Source: a bacterium (GTDB taxonomy: Bacteria; Armatimonadota; Chthonomonadetes; Chthonomonadales; JAMCWF01). From it: 59,290 bases of DNA. The translations under genes were made by a program, and so were the position numbers. Numbering within the stretch: position 1 is the stretch's first letter; the number at the start of each line of letters is the position of its first letter. The stretch is from the NCBI GenBank assembly GCA_021842405.1, contig JAKBZR010000008.1, forward strand, positions 1-59,290, written 5' to 3'. Shown in pieces: positions 8,846 through 17,722 of this stretch. The notes beneath the pieces are model-generated. The model did no database searches. It was not told the origin of the DNA and worked only from the letters and a program-made list of their open reading frames with translations.

Positions 8846-11334
8846 ATCTCAATCCGATGGGGAGCGGTTGTTATTTCGACCGGCGGCACATCGTCAGGGC
8901 TTAGCGTCATCACTTTACTGTGGCTGCTCTTGATATACAAAAGGGAGAAGGTCAAATGTTCAATCGGCTGAACGCGATCGTTTTCGATATCCACGTTGAA
9001 ATTGACCAGATCGGCGAATACAGCGTCTCCCTCAGTGGATCGCCATAAAAATAGCCCCACCTCTTTCGGCAAGCCGGAGCCGTCCAGCAAAGACGATTGG
9101 GGCAGCATGGCGCTCATCGCCGGTAATCGGCCGGCTCGACCCGGGATATCCAGATAGTAGCTCATCCCCAGCGGCTCGGAGCTCCAGCGCACCGATCCAC
9201 GGCCGTAGCGGACAAAACCGGTTGAGGTAGCGGGCGCCAGCACCGATTCCAATGCCGGCTTGGCGCGCTTGGCAAAATTGCCGGCCGGCCCGTATCGAAG
9301 CCCGATTCCGCCGGTCGCCACCAGATTTCCGCCCGCCTCGACCCACCGCTGAATCGCGGCGGCCGCCGCATCCTCCAGGCAGATCGCATCGGGAACAATT
9401 AGAGTTTTAAAGCGGCTAAGGTGGCGGTCGTCCAGCTTCCAATCCGGCACCGCCTGATAGGGATGGTGGGCGTCAATCATCATGGTTGCCCAACCCCAGT
9501 GCCCGAAGATATGGGGTTGCCGATCCATATCGGGGAATCCGCCCGGCGCCATCAGGTAAAGCTGATTATCGGGAGAGAAGAGCAGGCCGGTATCCGCCAT
9601 CTGCAGGCGAATTCCAAAGGCGGACCGATTTTTTTGAATAAAGAGGTTCCACCAGGCGTGATCCTCCGTCGAACCGGCCACGTTGTTGGCGTTGTGGGGA
9701 TCGCACATCAAAAAAGCGCCGTTGGCGAAAGCCTCCACCATCAGTGCCCGCGCCAATTCCGACTTGCCCTTAAATTTTGAGTAGGGGCCGTTTAAGTAGT
9801 ACCAAGCGCCCGAGAAGGGGCCTTTCTGATGCTCCAGCGCCGCCCGGTAGACGACCGACATCTTACCGTGCGGCGGCAGCGTGATCCCGCGACTGCCGGT
9901 ACCCATGTGCCAGCCCGGCGTCAGCTCGCAGCTCACCATATCGAGCCACTCATCCCGCACCCAGCCCAAGCCGTAGAGGGGAATATCGTTCCCGTTGATG
10001 CAAAAATCGGGGCGGCCGAGCCGATCGGCCTCCTGGTGAATCACATCATAAAAAGCCTTCAAGTCACCCCTTGCCGCAATTTGGCGAAATGCCTTGAATG
10101 CGTTCCAAACCGGATCCTCCAGCCAGCGTTCGGCTTGCCAGGCCGGGTCATTGTAGCGGGATGAGTCTTTCGCGCCGAACTCGATTGCCTTTCGCTTGAG
10201 ATATCGGCGCACATCGAAATGAGGTTGTTGCGGCCGGTACGAACGGTGGAATCGGTGGCGCGACCAATCCCCGAACGCCTTTTGCACCGGAGGATAGCCG
10301 AAATTATCCCAGGGTGACCAGTTATCGCACCAAACCCCGTCCACCCCCGCCTTTACGATCTCACGGATTGAGATGCGAATGTACTCTCGCCAGAACGGCG
10401 CCGACAAGTCCTTATGGACACTGATCACACCACAGTAGACGGTTCGCGCCGGTCCCGATGCCGGAGCGCCGCTCACATCCTCGATGCGGGGATCGGCCGG
10501 GTATAACCCGGCAACCGGTCCCTTGGGTCGGCCGATTGTCGGGTTCAAACTGTTGACGCCCTCGGTGGGACTGAACTCCGGATGGAGCCGACCGTTGATA
10601 TCTTTAGAGCCGCACGCATCGTATAATTTGGCGCTCAAAGGATAGACCACCCCTGAATTCCAGCCGACCGCCGATCGTCCGTCCGGATATCGCGGCGCCG
10701 GCAGCCCTAGACGTCGGGATGAGAAATAGGGCATCACGAAATCCTCATCGTTGACCGTGTTGTGAATGCCCACCCATCGGAAGGCGTTGCCGGCCGGCAG
10801 CTTCGGGTTTGCCCAGTCCCAATGGCTTCGAATCACCCGCGTCAGGCGTGGATCGTCGCGGCTCCGCTCAAAGCTCCCATCCGACAGGCGATTTAAAGCA
10901 ACCGCATACATCATGCAGTCACCAAAGCCCTCGATATAGGTAATGACGCGGGCGCCCTTCCTTTTAAGCTGCTCAAATCCGGACTTGCTCTCCAGCTCGG
11001 ATAGCCTCTGAGCGTAAGTTCCCCAGGTCGGGTCGTCGGCCATCCCATAGATGTCCATCCGGGCGTCGGCCTTGAAAAAGAGGGTTGGATCGCCCTGCGT
11101 AAAGCTCGGGAACCAATGCCACCAACAGACTCCTTCAGGGGGGCCGGCCGCTTCATTCTCGCCGGATGTTGCCGCATTGACCTCGGCTCCGTTGAAGCTC
11201 AAAGGATCACCGCTTACAAAGCCGGGCAGGAAGAGGGTGGCGGCGCCCCCGACTAAAAAGAGGCAGAAATCGCGCCGGGCCATCGTAACCCCAACCGATT
11301 CGGTGCCGTTTTCACGCGGGTCGGTTTCAGCCAA
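8800..11334 (-). CDS. Tat-exported putative glycoside hydrolase with GH42-trimerization-like C-terminus
   Basis: The 844-residue protein begins with a twin-arginine signal (ARRDFCLFL then a hydrophobic stretch), so it is exported folded. The central part has features of a TIM-barrel glycosidase: VDGVWCDNWSPWDNFGYP near residue 335, a conserved Trp-rich setting, and INGNDIPLYG near 455. The last third (about residues 600-790) resembles the beta-galactosidase trimerization/amidotransferase-like domain (FKTLIVPDAICLED, VEAGGNLVATGGIG). I cannot assign a GH family. Start is TTG 11334 with GGAG seven bases upstream. It lies opposite the peroxiredoxin gene and probably degrades an external polysaccharide or glycoconjugate. 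Confidence 0.75.
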   Translation of the reverse strand: MAETDPRENGTESVGVTMARRDFCLFLVGGAATLFLPGFVSGDPLSFNGAEVNAATSGENEAAGPPEGVCWWHWFPSFTQGDPTLFFKADARMDIYGMADDPTWGTYAQRLSELESKSGFEQLKRKGARVITYIEGFGDCMMYAVALNRLSDGSFERSRDDPRLTRVIRSHWDWANPKLPAGNAFRWVGIHNTVNDEDFVMPYFSSRRLGLPAPRYPDGRSAVGWNSGVVYPLSAKLYDACGSKDINGRLHPEFSPTEGVNSLNPTIGRPKGPVAGLYPADPRIEDVSGAPASGPARTVYCGVISVHKDLSAPFWREYIRISIREIVKAGVDGVWCDNWSPWDNFGYPPVQKAFGDWSRHRFHRSYRPQQPHFDVRRYLKRKAIEFGAKDSSRYNDPAWQAERWLEDPVWNAFKAFRQIAARGDLKAFYDVIHQEADRLGRPDFCINGNDIPLYGLGWVRDEWLDMVSCELTPGWHMGTGSRGITLPPHGKMSVVYRAALEHQKGPFSGAWYYLNGPYSKFKGKSELARALMVEAFANGAFLMCDPHNANNVAGSTEDHAWWNLFIQKNRSAFGIRLQMADTGLLFSPDNQLYLMAPGGFPDMDRQPHIFGHWGWATMMIDAHHPYQAVPDWKLDDRHLSRFKTLIVPDAICLEDAAAAAIQRWVEAGGNLVATGGIGLRYGPAGNFAKRAKPALESVLAPATSTGFVRYGRGSVRWSSEPLGMSYYLDIPGRAGRLPAMSAMLPQSSLLDGSGLPKEVGLFLWRSTEGDAVFADLVNFNVDIENDRVQPIEHLTFSLLYIKSSHSKVMTLSPDDVPPVEITTAPHRIEIRVPRLEHFVSVKVV

Positions 11335-11470
11335 TTGGCAGCTCCTTTCAAAAAAAGATCATTTTCAGGGCGAGGTATTCATTTCAGGCTGATTATGCGT
11401 AATAATATTTAGCGCCAATAAATAGTGTCGGGGCGCCCATTCGCAATCTTTAACAAAGGAATCATCCCGT

Positions 11471-12517
11471 ATGAAGAATACCTCTCGCCGCTTCGCTTTG
11501 ATGGCGCTGACCCTGTTGTACAGCGGTCTATTTGCCGCCCAGGCCGGAGCCGTCGTGCTCAAGCCGGGAGACGCCGCCCCCGATTTCACGCTGCCGGACC
11601 AGTACGGCCATTTTCACCGTCTGGCCGGCTATCGGGGTCATACCGTGGTGCTCGCCTTTTACCCGGCCGATTTCACCCTTGGCTGAACATGCGAGGTTCG
11701 CTCTCTCCGGGATGAGATGAGCCAATTCATCAAGAAGCATGTTATTGTTTTTGGGATCAGCGTCCAGGATATCGCCTCCCATCGCGCCTTCGCCGCAAAA
11801 GAGCATCTGAACTTTCCTATATTGGCCGACAGCCAGAAAAAGGTAACCGCTGCGTATGGGGTGCTGGGCGCCAACGGCCTGGCTGACCGCGTCACCTTTA
11901 TCATCGGCCCAAACGGGCGGATCCGGCAGATTGACCGTGAGGTGAACGCCGAATTTCAATTCAGCAATCACCAGCTTGTCTCCAGCCGCCACGGTAAGGA
12001 TCTGGTGCTGGCGCTTTCAAACTGGAAGGCGCAGATCGGCCGGCCGGTGCCCAACTTTTCTCTGCCCGACACGCAGGGTCAGATGGTATCGCTGCTGCAG
12101 CCGGGTCACAAAGCCTCGGTGTTGATCACCCTCAGCTCCCGTTGTCCCAAAGACCGATTGGATACCGGGCGCTTGAAACAGTTAGCCGATCTCTGCCAAA
12201 AAAGCGGCGTTACCATCCGAGGCATTACCATCGCATCATCGTCCATCAATGGTCGGAACGATCCATCATTCTTTCAAAGGCTCACTTTTCCGGTCATGGC
12301 GGATAAGGGCGGCGTATACGCTCATCACTTCGGCGCTCGCCGCAGCTTAACCGCCTATCTTGTCGCTTCCAATGGCCGCCTGCTCTATATCGGTGGAATT
12401 GGGGGCGATACGGCTGCCGACAGCCCTCACTCCTCGATAGCCGCCGCCATCAAAGCCTACCTGGCCGGAAAGCCGGTGCCCAAGTCGAACACCCATACAT
12501 CCGGTTGCCCGATTTAG
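11471..12517 (+). CDS. Two-domain peroxiredoxin with in-frame UGA at the peroxidatic position (probable selenoprotein)
   Basis: ATG 11471 after AAAGGA opens a frame with a signal peptide (residues 1-27) and a PrxQ/Bcp-like domain (KPGDAAPDFTLPDQYG, FYPADFTLG). It meets TGA at 11684-11686 and continues in the same frame as TCEVRSLRDE to 12517. In Bcp/PrxQ proteins the residue after DFTPG is the peroxidatic cysteine, so UGA falls exactly there: residue 72 of 348 would be selenocysteine. Residues about 175-345 form a second thioredoxin-like domain with SSRCPKD (Cys about 225) and a C-terminal GCPI. A stem-loop follows the UGA. The alternative, a nonsense mutation or base error, would have had to hit the catalytic codon by chance. 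Confidence 0.82.
11695..11723 (+). promoter_or_regulatory. Candidate bacterial SECIS stem-loop
   Basis: Starting nine bases after the UGA, GGTTCG and TCTC (11695-11700, 11702-11705, C11701 bulged) pair with GAGA and TGAGCC (11714-11723). This gives ten base pairs, some G-U, capped by the eight-base loop TCCGGGAT about 20 bases after the UGA. Position and size suit a SelB-binding SECIS, with G residues in the apical loop. Fold derived by eye only. Confidence 0.5.
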
Positions 12518-12547
12518 AGCCAATCAGGTCTCGGCCGCCCCATCCCT

Positions 12548-12715
12548 CTCCGCAGGCGGGGAGGGCGTTTAGCGGCGGTGCTTTTATCTTGTCCCCCAGT
12601 CCCTCTTAATCCCCTCCCCCGTTGACGGGGGAGGGTTAGGGTGGGGGTGCACCCAATATGGTCGCAAATCATTCCCATAAAACTGAACTCTTACCAAAAC
12701 TGAATTCTTACTTCG
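12548..12715. repeat. C-tract/G-tract intergenic repeat region
   Basis: The gene-free stretch 12518-12819 holds two hairpins of the C-tract family (CCCTCTCCGC/GCGGGGAGGG at about 12550-12571 and CCCTCCCCCGTTGACGGGGG near 12611-12630). These are followed by AATCATTCCC-x-TAAAACTGAACT, which recurs near 35.04 kb. They may act as a terminator for the peroxiredoxin gene. The promoter of the next gene must lie in 12720-12819, but I see no convincing -35/-10 pair. Confidence 0.65.
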
Positions 12716-12819
12716 TGGGGTAAATTATAGAGTGAAGCCATGGAATTCGTCTTTTGCCAACCGGCTCTAGTATGATAATGTATGCGGTTGCGCCGGTTTT
12801 CTCATCAAATTGTTGAAAG

Positions 12820-13188
12820 ATGATCAAACCGAATCTCCCCGATATTCAAATTAAGCGAGTGTACGATCCGCCTTCGCCCGATGATGGCTACCGGGTGCTG
12901 GTTGATCGTCTCTGGCCGCGCGGCTTGAAAAAGGAGATCGCGGCGTTGAACGAGTGGCTGCCGGACATCGCGCCAAGCCACCGCCTGCGCAAGGAGTTCG
13001 GCCACATCGCCGAGCGGTTTGACGCCTTCGCCGAAGCGTACCGGCAGGAGCTCGCCGATAATCAGCAACTGGCGCTGCAACTGAGAGAGCGTGCGGAGGC
13101 GGGCCGATTAACCCTGCTGTACGGCGCTAGGGATTCGGAGCACAACCAGGCGATCGTGCTTCAGAAGTATCTAAAGGAGATGAAGTAG
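12820..13188 (+). CDS. DUF488 (YeaO-like) family protein
   Basis: This 122-residue protein matches the short DUF488/YeaO family: IKRVYDPPSPDDGYRVLVDR, LWPRGLKKE, and a late LTLLYGARDSEHNQA segment are the conserved blocks. The biochemical function of the family is not established; members are often uncharacterised or linked to metal or stress contexts. Length is normal for the family and both ends look intact. The ATG has a weak upstream purine run (TTGAAAG). It is followed within about 30 bases by the GHMP kinase, so they are probably cotranscribed. Confidence 0.88.
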   Translation: MIKPNLPDIQIKRVYDPPSPDDGYRVLVDRLWPRGLKKEIAALNEWLPDIAPSHRLRKEFGHIAERFDAFAEAYRQELADNQQLALQLRERAEAGRLTLLYGARDSEHNQAIVLQKYLKEMK

Positions 13189-13219
13189 CATATTCCACTT
13201 TGAGGAGAAGCACGACGCG

Positions 13220-14215
13220 CTGCTGGCCTCGGCACCGGGACGGGCCGGTATTGTGGGCAACCCGTCCGATATGTACGGCGGCAGGGTGGTCTCTATAACC
13301 ACCCAAGAACGAGCCTACTGCACCATCCAAGAGAATGATCGGCTCGAAATCATTGCTGGTGAAAAGCGGGCAACCATCCAGCATGATGAAGACCTGCGAT
13401 TGACTGGCGATCGGCTGGATATCCTGCGGGCGACGCTGCTGGAGGCGGGGGTGAGCCCTCAAACGGCACGTTTCAGGATCGAAACCAGAACCGACATCCC
13501 GATGCGAGCCGGACTGGCCGGCTCAACCGCCATCGTGGGGGCGGTGGTGGGTGCGCTCAACTCTTATTTTGGCTGGGAGTTGAACCGATATCAGCTTGCC
13601 GAGTTCTGTCGGAAGGTGGAAGCGCGCCGGATGAACATTATGTGTGGCTTTCAAGACCAGTACATGACGATTTTCGGCGGCGTTAACTTCATGCAGTTTG
13701 CGGGCAAGGAGAGCCTACAACAGCAGCCGGAGGAGCCCTTTGCGGTTGTGGAACCATTACAGTGGCCGAATACACCGGATACGCCCGACCTGGTGCTGGC
13801 TCACACCGGTATCCAGCACGATTCCGGCACCGTTCATCGCTCTCCACGCCAGCGGTGGGAGGCGGGTGAAGAGCCTTTTCGACGAAATTATGCCCGCATC
13901 GGTGAGCTGGGCTGGCTCGCGCGGGATGCCATCTTGAAGCGTCAATGGGAGGCGTTGGGCGAATTAATGAACGAAAACCACCGGCTGGTTCAGGAATTGG
14001 GAGGATCGGGACCTCAAAACGATGCGCTGATCGAGGCCGCCCGTAAAGCCGGCGCACTGGGAGCCAAGCTGGCCGGCGCCGGAGGGGGTGGAACCGTAAT
14101 CGTTTTGACCCGTGACCGGGGAGGAATGGCAGACGCACTGCGGCGTGCCGGTGCGGAGCAGCTTCTTGCACCGGCAGCGGCGGAGGGCCTGGCCATCAAA
14201 TCCATTCGTGAGTAA
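13220..14215 (+). CDS. GHMP-family sugar kinase (glucuronokinase/arabinokinase-like), non-standard start
   Basis: The kinase shows all three GHMP motifs: SAPGRAGIVGNPSD, MRAGLAGSTAIVGAVVGALN (the ATP loop) and GAKLAGAGGGGT. It should phosphorylate a sugar at C1 with ATP. The only standard start in frame, GTG 13253, lies inside motif 1 and would destroy it. The frame stays open back to 13184 without ATG, GTG or TTG. CTG at 13220, nine bases after GAGGAGAAG, is the best-placed start, giving 331 residues; ATA 13190 or an upstream base error are alternatives. It follows the DUF488 gene closely. Confidence 0.82.
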   Translation: MLASAPGRAGIVGNPSDMYGGRVVSITTQERAYCTIQENDRLEIIAGEKRATIQHDEDLRLTGDRLDILRATLLEAGVSPQTARFRIETRTDIPMRAGLAGSTAIVGAVVGALNSYFGWELNRYQLAEFCRKVEARRMNIMCGFQDQYMTIFGGVNFMQFAGKESLQQQPEEPFAVVEPLQWPNTPDTPDLVLAHTGIQHDSGTVHRSPRQRWEAGEEPFRRNYARIGELGWLARDAILKRQWEALGELMNENHRLVQELGGSGPQNDALIEAARKAGALGAKLAGAGGGGTVIVLTRDRGGMADALRRAGAEQLLAPAAAEGLAIKSIRE

Positions 14216-14220
14216 CCCTC

Positions 14221-14448
14221 CTACTCCGTCATGTCGTCGAAATCGGAGTCGTTGATGGAGAGCGGGTGAACGTCAAGCTCTTCCGTCTCCCAATTATCAC
14301 AATCCAGTCTTTTGCAATGTAACATTCGGCGAGTATCTCCGTTATCCATTTCCACCGTCGCGATTGAAGCGTAACGGCAGGATAGACAGAGCGATGGCTC
14401 CGTTAAGCGGACGATCTTTAAGCGCGTCCTTTCGTCCCTTCGAGACAT
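14221..14448 (-). CDS. Small zinc-ribbon-like protein
   Basis: From ATG 14448, seven bases after a GGAGGAG Shine-Dalgarno, the frame encodes 75 residues with four cysteines in two pairs (C21/C24 and C45/C50). This would suit a structural zinc site. The N-terminus is basic and the C-terminus strongly acidic (NDSDFDDMTE). No family recognised; a regulatory or nucleic-acid-related role is possible but unsupported. It converges on the GHMP kinase gene with five bases between stops and is read away from the outer-membrane protein gene. A longer frame to 14520 lacks a ribosome binding site. Confidence 0.65.
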   Translation of the reverse strand: MSRRDERTRLKIVRLTEPSLCLSCRYASIATVEMDNGDTRRMLHCKRLDCDNWETEELDVHPLSINDSDFDDMTE

Positions 14449-14766
14449 GGTTCGCTCCTCCATGCGAGAAATGACACGGTTTCTTCCATGAACCGTGCTG
14501 CCTCTCCGTATAGAATCCATTAACTGCCCAAAACTCCGGCAATCACGCGGTTGGGTTACGGCAGGCGCTCAGCGACATTGGAATTTTACAACCATTTCAT
14601 TATCGGCAGGCGGTATGGGTGCAGTTATGGATTCGTGCTGGTATCGTTGCGGGAGTTTATCAAGGCGGGACGTAACATAGCGAATAAAATTTACGTCATA
14701 TATAATTGGAGCACAAACAGATCGTCCATAAGCCTCAGTTTAGGCGAAGATAATGTGGCAAAAAAG
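14449..14766. promoter_or_regulatory. Divergent upstream region of the outer-membrane protein gene
   Basis: Gene-free by my reading, although the frame of the next gene stays open back to 14551 without domain-like sequence. A perfect TATAAT lies at 14701-14706 in an AT-rich setting, about 65 bp before the chosen start, but the -35 is poor. CGGCAGGCG occurs twice, near 14561 and 14604; its meaning is unknown. Confidence 0.35.
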
Positions 14767-16641
14767 ATGAGCAAGCGAGGGCAATTATCACAAATATTTC
14801 TAATCGTTCTCTTATTGGGCGTGGTCGGCATTGCGAGCCGGGCGCAACAGCCCTCCGGCGCGTCTCTACCCAACAACCCCCCCGCCGTGCTGACGAGCGG
14901 CAACATGATCACCGATATTTTTCTGGGGCGCGATTCCACCGGCCCTTACGTGCTTTCCTGGAAAAATGTGGATGCCAACGGCGTGGTGGTGATCAAAAAC
15001 GGGGCGCAATTGGTGCCCGGCGCCGGTTATCAGTTCAATCCGCAGGCGGGCATCATTACCTTTCCCAATCCGTTGAAGTCGGGCGATATCGTTCGGGTGA
15101 GTTATCTGCTGCAGGCCGGCTCGACTAAAAACACGGGATCGGTGGCGTTGCCTTTCACCCTAGATTTGCTGAAAGGTGGAACGAACCGTCTCAGCCTGAA
15201 CGGCTCGTATCAGGTTCCCGGTTACAGCCCCGGATTCGCCGTTTCCCATCAGCAGGGGCAACTGGCGCTCGGATTGATTGGTTCCGCTCATTCCAGCTTG
15301 CTGGGTAATTTGAGCAGCAAATTGCTGGTGAACGGAACCGGCGGCAATCTTTACACCCACTCCGGCTTTCAGCTTCAGCAGAGCCTGAATGAGAAGCACT
15401 TCGGCATCTCGGCCGGATTTGCACAGGCCGGCAACCAGTTTAATGACGCCGGGCAGTTGGGGTTGCAGCCGGGGAACCAGTTGTTGACCGCCGGCGGCAC
15501 CTTCAGCCCCCTGGCTGGTGTGCAGGCCGCTGCCTCCTTTCGCCAAAATCGGACGCTGCCCCTATCGGGCGCAAGCACCCTGACCACTCAGTTGGATCAG
15601 AGCCTGGCGGCGAAAATCGGAACCGGAGCGTTTTCGGCATCCCGCAGTGAAACGAGTGTGCAACCGGGCGCCGGCGCGACCTCTTCTCAAAACGTCACCG
15701 CGCTTCAGTTTAGCCAGCCGTTCGGAAGCCGCACTAACGTTCGATTGGGGTTTAACAGCAGCGTAGCCGGACAAGCCGCCGGCGCGGTCCGTTCTCAACA
15801 GGAGACGCTTTCGCTGACCAGCCGGCCGACCGCCGACATACAACTTCATTCCAATATTCAGCACTCGTTGGTGCCGGGCGGACCCCAGGAGCAGGCCGAT
15901 CTGAATTTGACCTATACTCCATTGCCCACGTTGCGGCTAAATGCGGCCAGCAATAACCTGTTTGCGCCAACCGGCCAGACAAGCCAGCACCAGTTGCAGC
16001 TCAGCTATGCGGTCAGCCCGCGCCTCGATCTGAATAGTGGAGTTACGATGGAAAACAGCCCCGGGCAGGGATTGCTGACTGGCGCCATTGGCGCGAGCTC
16101 CAAACCGATCAACGGCCTGTCGCTGACCGGCACCTACGTCAATCGGGGGATTACCGGGGGTACGCCGGAAACCGCTTTAGGCCAGCCCAACTCTTACAAC
16201 CTGGGAGTGGGTGTCGAGCTGATGCGAAGCCGGCTCCAGATCACCGGTGCACTGGCCGGGAATCCAGTTGCGCCCAATGGGACGGTCACGCCGGGATTGA
16301 CCCGCTCGGTGGGCTTGACCGGTGCGTTGGGCACCCTGTCGTTTTCGGGAAATTACAACTGGCAGCGGAACACCGCCCTATCCGCCCTCGATCGAGCCAT
16401 CTCGATGCGGATGAACTGGCGACTCAGCCCCTTCGATCAGATCACCAGCAGCTATCAGTTCCAGAACACGCTCGGACCGCAGCCGTTTGACAGTCAGAGT
16501 TACTCGCTGGCGTTCACCCGGAATTTGGGCGGCGACTTCAATCTGTCGCTAGGTGGCACGCTGACCCGCTACAACCAGTATCCAGCTTCGCAATACCGTA
16601 CCGACTATCAGGCGCAAGCCCAGTTGGGGGTGCGTTTCTAG
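14767..16641 (+). CDS. Outer-membrane beta-barrel-like protein
   Basis: I start at ATG 14767 because a clean signal peptide begins there (SKRGQLSQIFLIVLLLGVVG then Ala-rich cleavage region); GTG 14755 is an alternative. The 624-residue protein opens with a small beta domain (residues about 40-125: YQFNPQAGIITFPNPLKSGD, IVRVSYLLQ). Its remaining 480 residues alternate polar and hydrophobic residues with Asn/Gly turns, rich in Gln, Ser and Gly and lacking hydrophobic helices: the look of a large transmembrane beta-barrel. It ends in GVRF, a C-terminal aromatic expected of BAM substrates. It indicates a diderm envelope. Transport or structural role unknown. Confidence 0.78.
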   Translation: MSKRGQLSQIFLIVLLLGVVGIASRAQQPSGASLPNNPPAVLTSGNMITDIFLGRDSTGPYVLSWKNVDANGVVVIKNGAQLVPGAGYQFNPQAGIITFPNPLKSGDIVRVSYLLQAGSTKNTGSVALPFTLDLLKGGTNRLSLNGSYQVPGYSPGFAVSHQQGQLALGLIGSAHSSLLGNLSSKLLVNGTGGNLYTHSGFQLQQSLNEKHFGISAGFAQAGNQFNDAGQLGLQPGNQLLTAGGTFSPLAGVQAAASFRQNRTLPLSGASTLTTQLDQSLAAKIGTGAFSASRSETSVQPGAGATSSQNVTALQFSQPFGSRTNVRLGFNSSVAGQAAGAVRSQQETLSLTSRPTADIQLHSNIQHSLVPGGPQEQADLNLTYTPLPTLRLNAASNNLFAPTGQTSQHQLQLSYAVSPRLDLNSGVTMENSPGQGLLTGAIGASSKPINGLSLTGTYVNRGITGGTPETALGQPNSYNLGVGVELMRSRLQITGALAGNPVAPNGTVTPGLTRSVGLTGALGTLSFSGNYNWQRNTALSALDRAISMRMNWRLSPFDQITSSYQFQNTLGPQPFDSQSYSLAFTRNLGGDFNLSLGGTLTRYNQYPASQYRTDYQAQAQLGVRF

Positions 16642-16720
16642 CGCCCATTTACCAAGGGCTTTAAGAAGATCGGTTCCTCGAGGACTTCCCCAGCCGGTAC
16701 AGGCATCCCATCCTTACCGA

Positions 16721-17719
16721 TTACAATGCAGCGATGATTGCATCAGTGATTTCGGTGGTGGTTGCGTTGCCGCCCAGGTCGCAGGTTAACGTTTTACCTG
16801 CTTTGATTACCTGTAGAATCGCCGATTGAATGCGTTGAGCGGCCTCTTCTTGTTCCAGGTGGGAGAGCATCATCGCGGCGGATAGGGTGATCGCGATCGG
16901 ATTGGCCAGATTCCGGCCCGCAATATCGGGGGCGCTGCCGTGAACCGCCTCGAAGACGGCCACACCCTCCGATCCCACGTTCGCGCTGCCGGTCAATCCC
17001 AATCCCCCGATCAGGCCGGCGCACAGGTCGGAGATGATGTCCCCGTAGAGGTTTTCCATCACCATCACGTCGAAGCGGCTGGGGTTCATCACCAGTTGCA
17101 TGCAGGTGTTGTCCACGATCAGCTCTTCGTATTCGATCTGGGGGAACTGGGAGGCAACCCGCCTCAAGCACTCCAGGAAAAGGCCGTCGGCCAATTTCAT
17201 GATGTTTGCTTTGTGAACAGCGGTCACCTTTTTTCGGCCGTGGCGCACCGCATAGTCAAAGGCATATCGCCCGATTCGCAGCGAGGCCGACTCGGTGATG
17301 ATTTTGAGGCTCTCCACCACGCCGGGCACCACGATATGCTCCAGTCCGCTGTAGAGATCCTCGCTGTTTTCGCGGATGACGATCAGATCCACCCCTTCAA
17401 ATCGGGATTTCATGCCGGGGAACGATTTCACCGGTCTCACGTTGGCGTACAGGTTCAGGCGTCGCCGCAGCGTAACGTTCGCGCTCGAAAATCCGCTGCC
17501 GATTGGCGTGGTGAGGGGTCCCTTTAAAGCCACGCCGTTCCGGACGATGGAGTGGATAACCGAATCGGGGACCGTCTCTCCGTATTTGGTCATCACCTCT
17601 CCGCCGGCCTCCCGAATATCCCATTGGATCGGTGCGCCGGCCGCCTCTACGATCCGCACCGCGGCATCGGCGACCTCCGGCCCGATTCCATCCCCTTTTA
17701 TTAAAGTAGCAGTTAGCAA
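16721..17719 (-). CDS. NAD-dependent isocitrate/isopropylmalate dehydrogenase family enzyme
   Basis: The 332-residue beta-decarboxylating dehydrogenase has GDGIGPEV at the N-terminus, the substrate loop SANVTLRRRLNLYANVRPVK, IRENSEDLYSGLEH, HKANIMKLADGLF, and FEAVHGSAPDIAGRNLANP. The SxNxxLRRRL loop and overall pattern favour NAD-isocitrate dehydrogenase, or possibly homoisocitrate dehydrogenase, over LeuB. It would oxidise isocitrate to 2-oxoglutarate in the TCA cycle. Start is TTG 17719; its Shine-Dalgarno AAGGAGA is embedded in the last codons of the rhomboid gene, so translation is probably coupled. Essentially full length. Confidence 0.88.
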   Translation of the reverse strand: MLTATLIKGDGIGPEVADAAVRIVEAAGAPIQWDIREAGGEVMTKYGETVPDSVIHSIVRNGVALKGPLTTPIGSGFSSANVTLRRRLNLYANVRPVKSFPGMKSRFEGVDLIVIRENSEDLYSGLEHIVVPGVVESLKIITESASLRIGRYAFDYAVRHGRKKVTAVHKANIMKLADGLFLECLRRVASQFPQIEYEELIVDNTCMQLVMNPSRFDVMVMENLYGDIISDLCAGLIGGLGLTGSANVGSEGVAVFEAVHGSAPDIAGRNLANPIAITLSAAMMLSHLEQEEAAQRIQSAILQVIKAGKTLTCDLGGNATTTEITDAIIAAL

Positions 17720-17722
17720 AGA

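Noticed and set aside
11684-11716. Peroxiredoxin broken by frameshift or two separate genes
   Set aside because: The two halves are in exactly the same reading frame, homology is continuous, and the single stop codon replaces the catalytic cysteine; a split into two genes would leave neither functional.
14551-14766. N-terminal extension of the outer-membrane protein to 14551
   Set aside because: The extension would place 72 unrelated residues before a clear signal peptide; the start at 14767 (or GTG 14755) is better.
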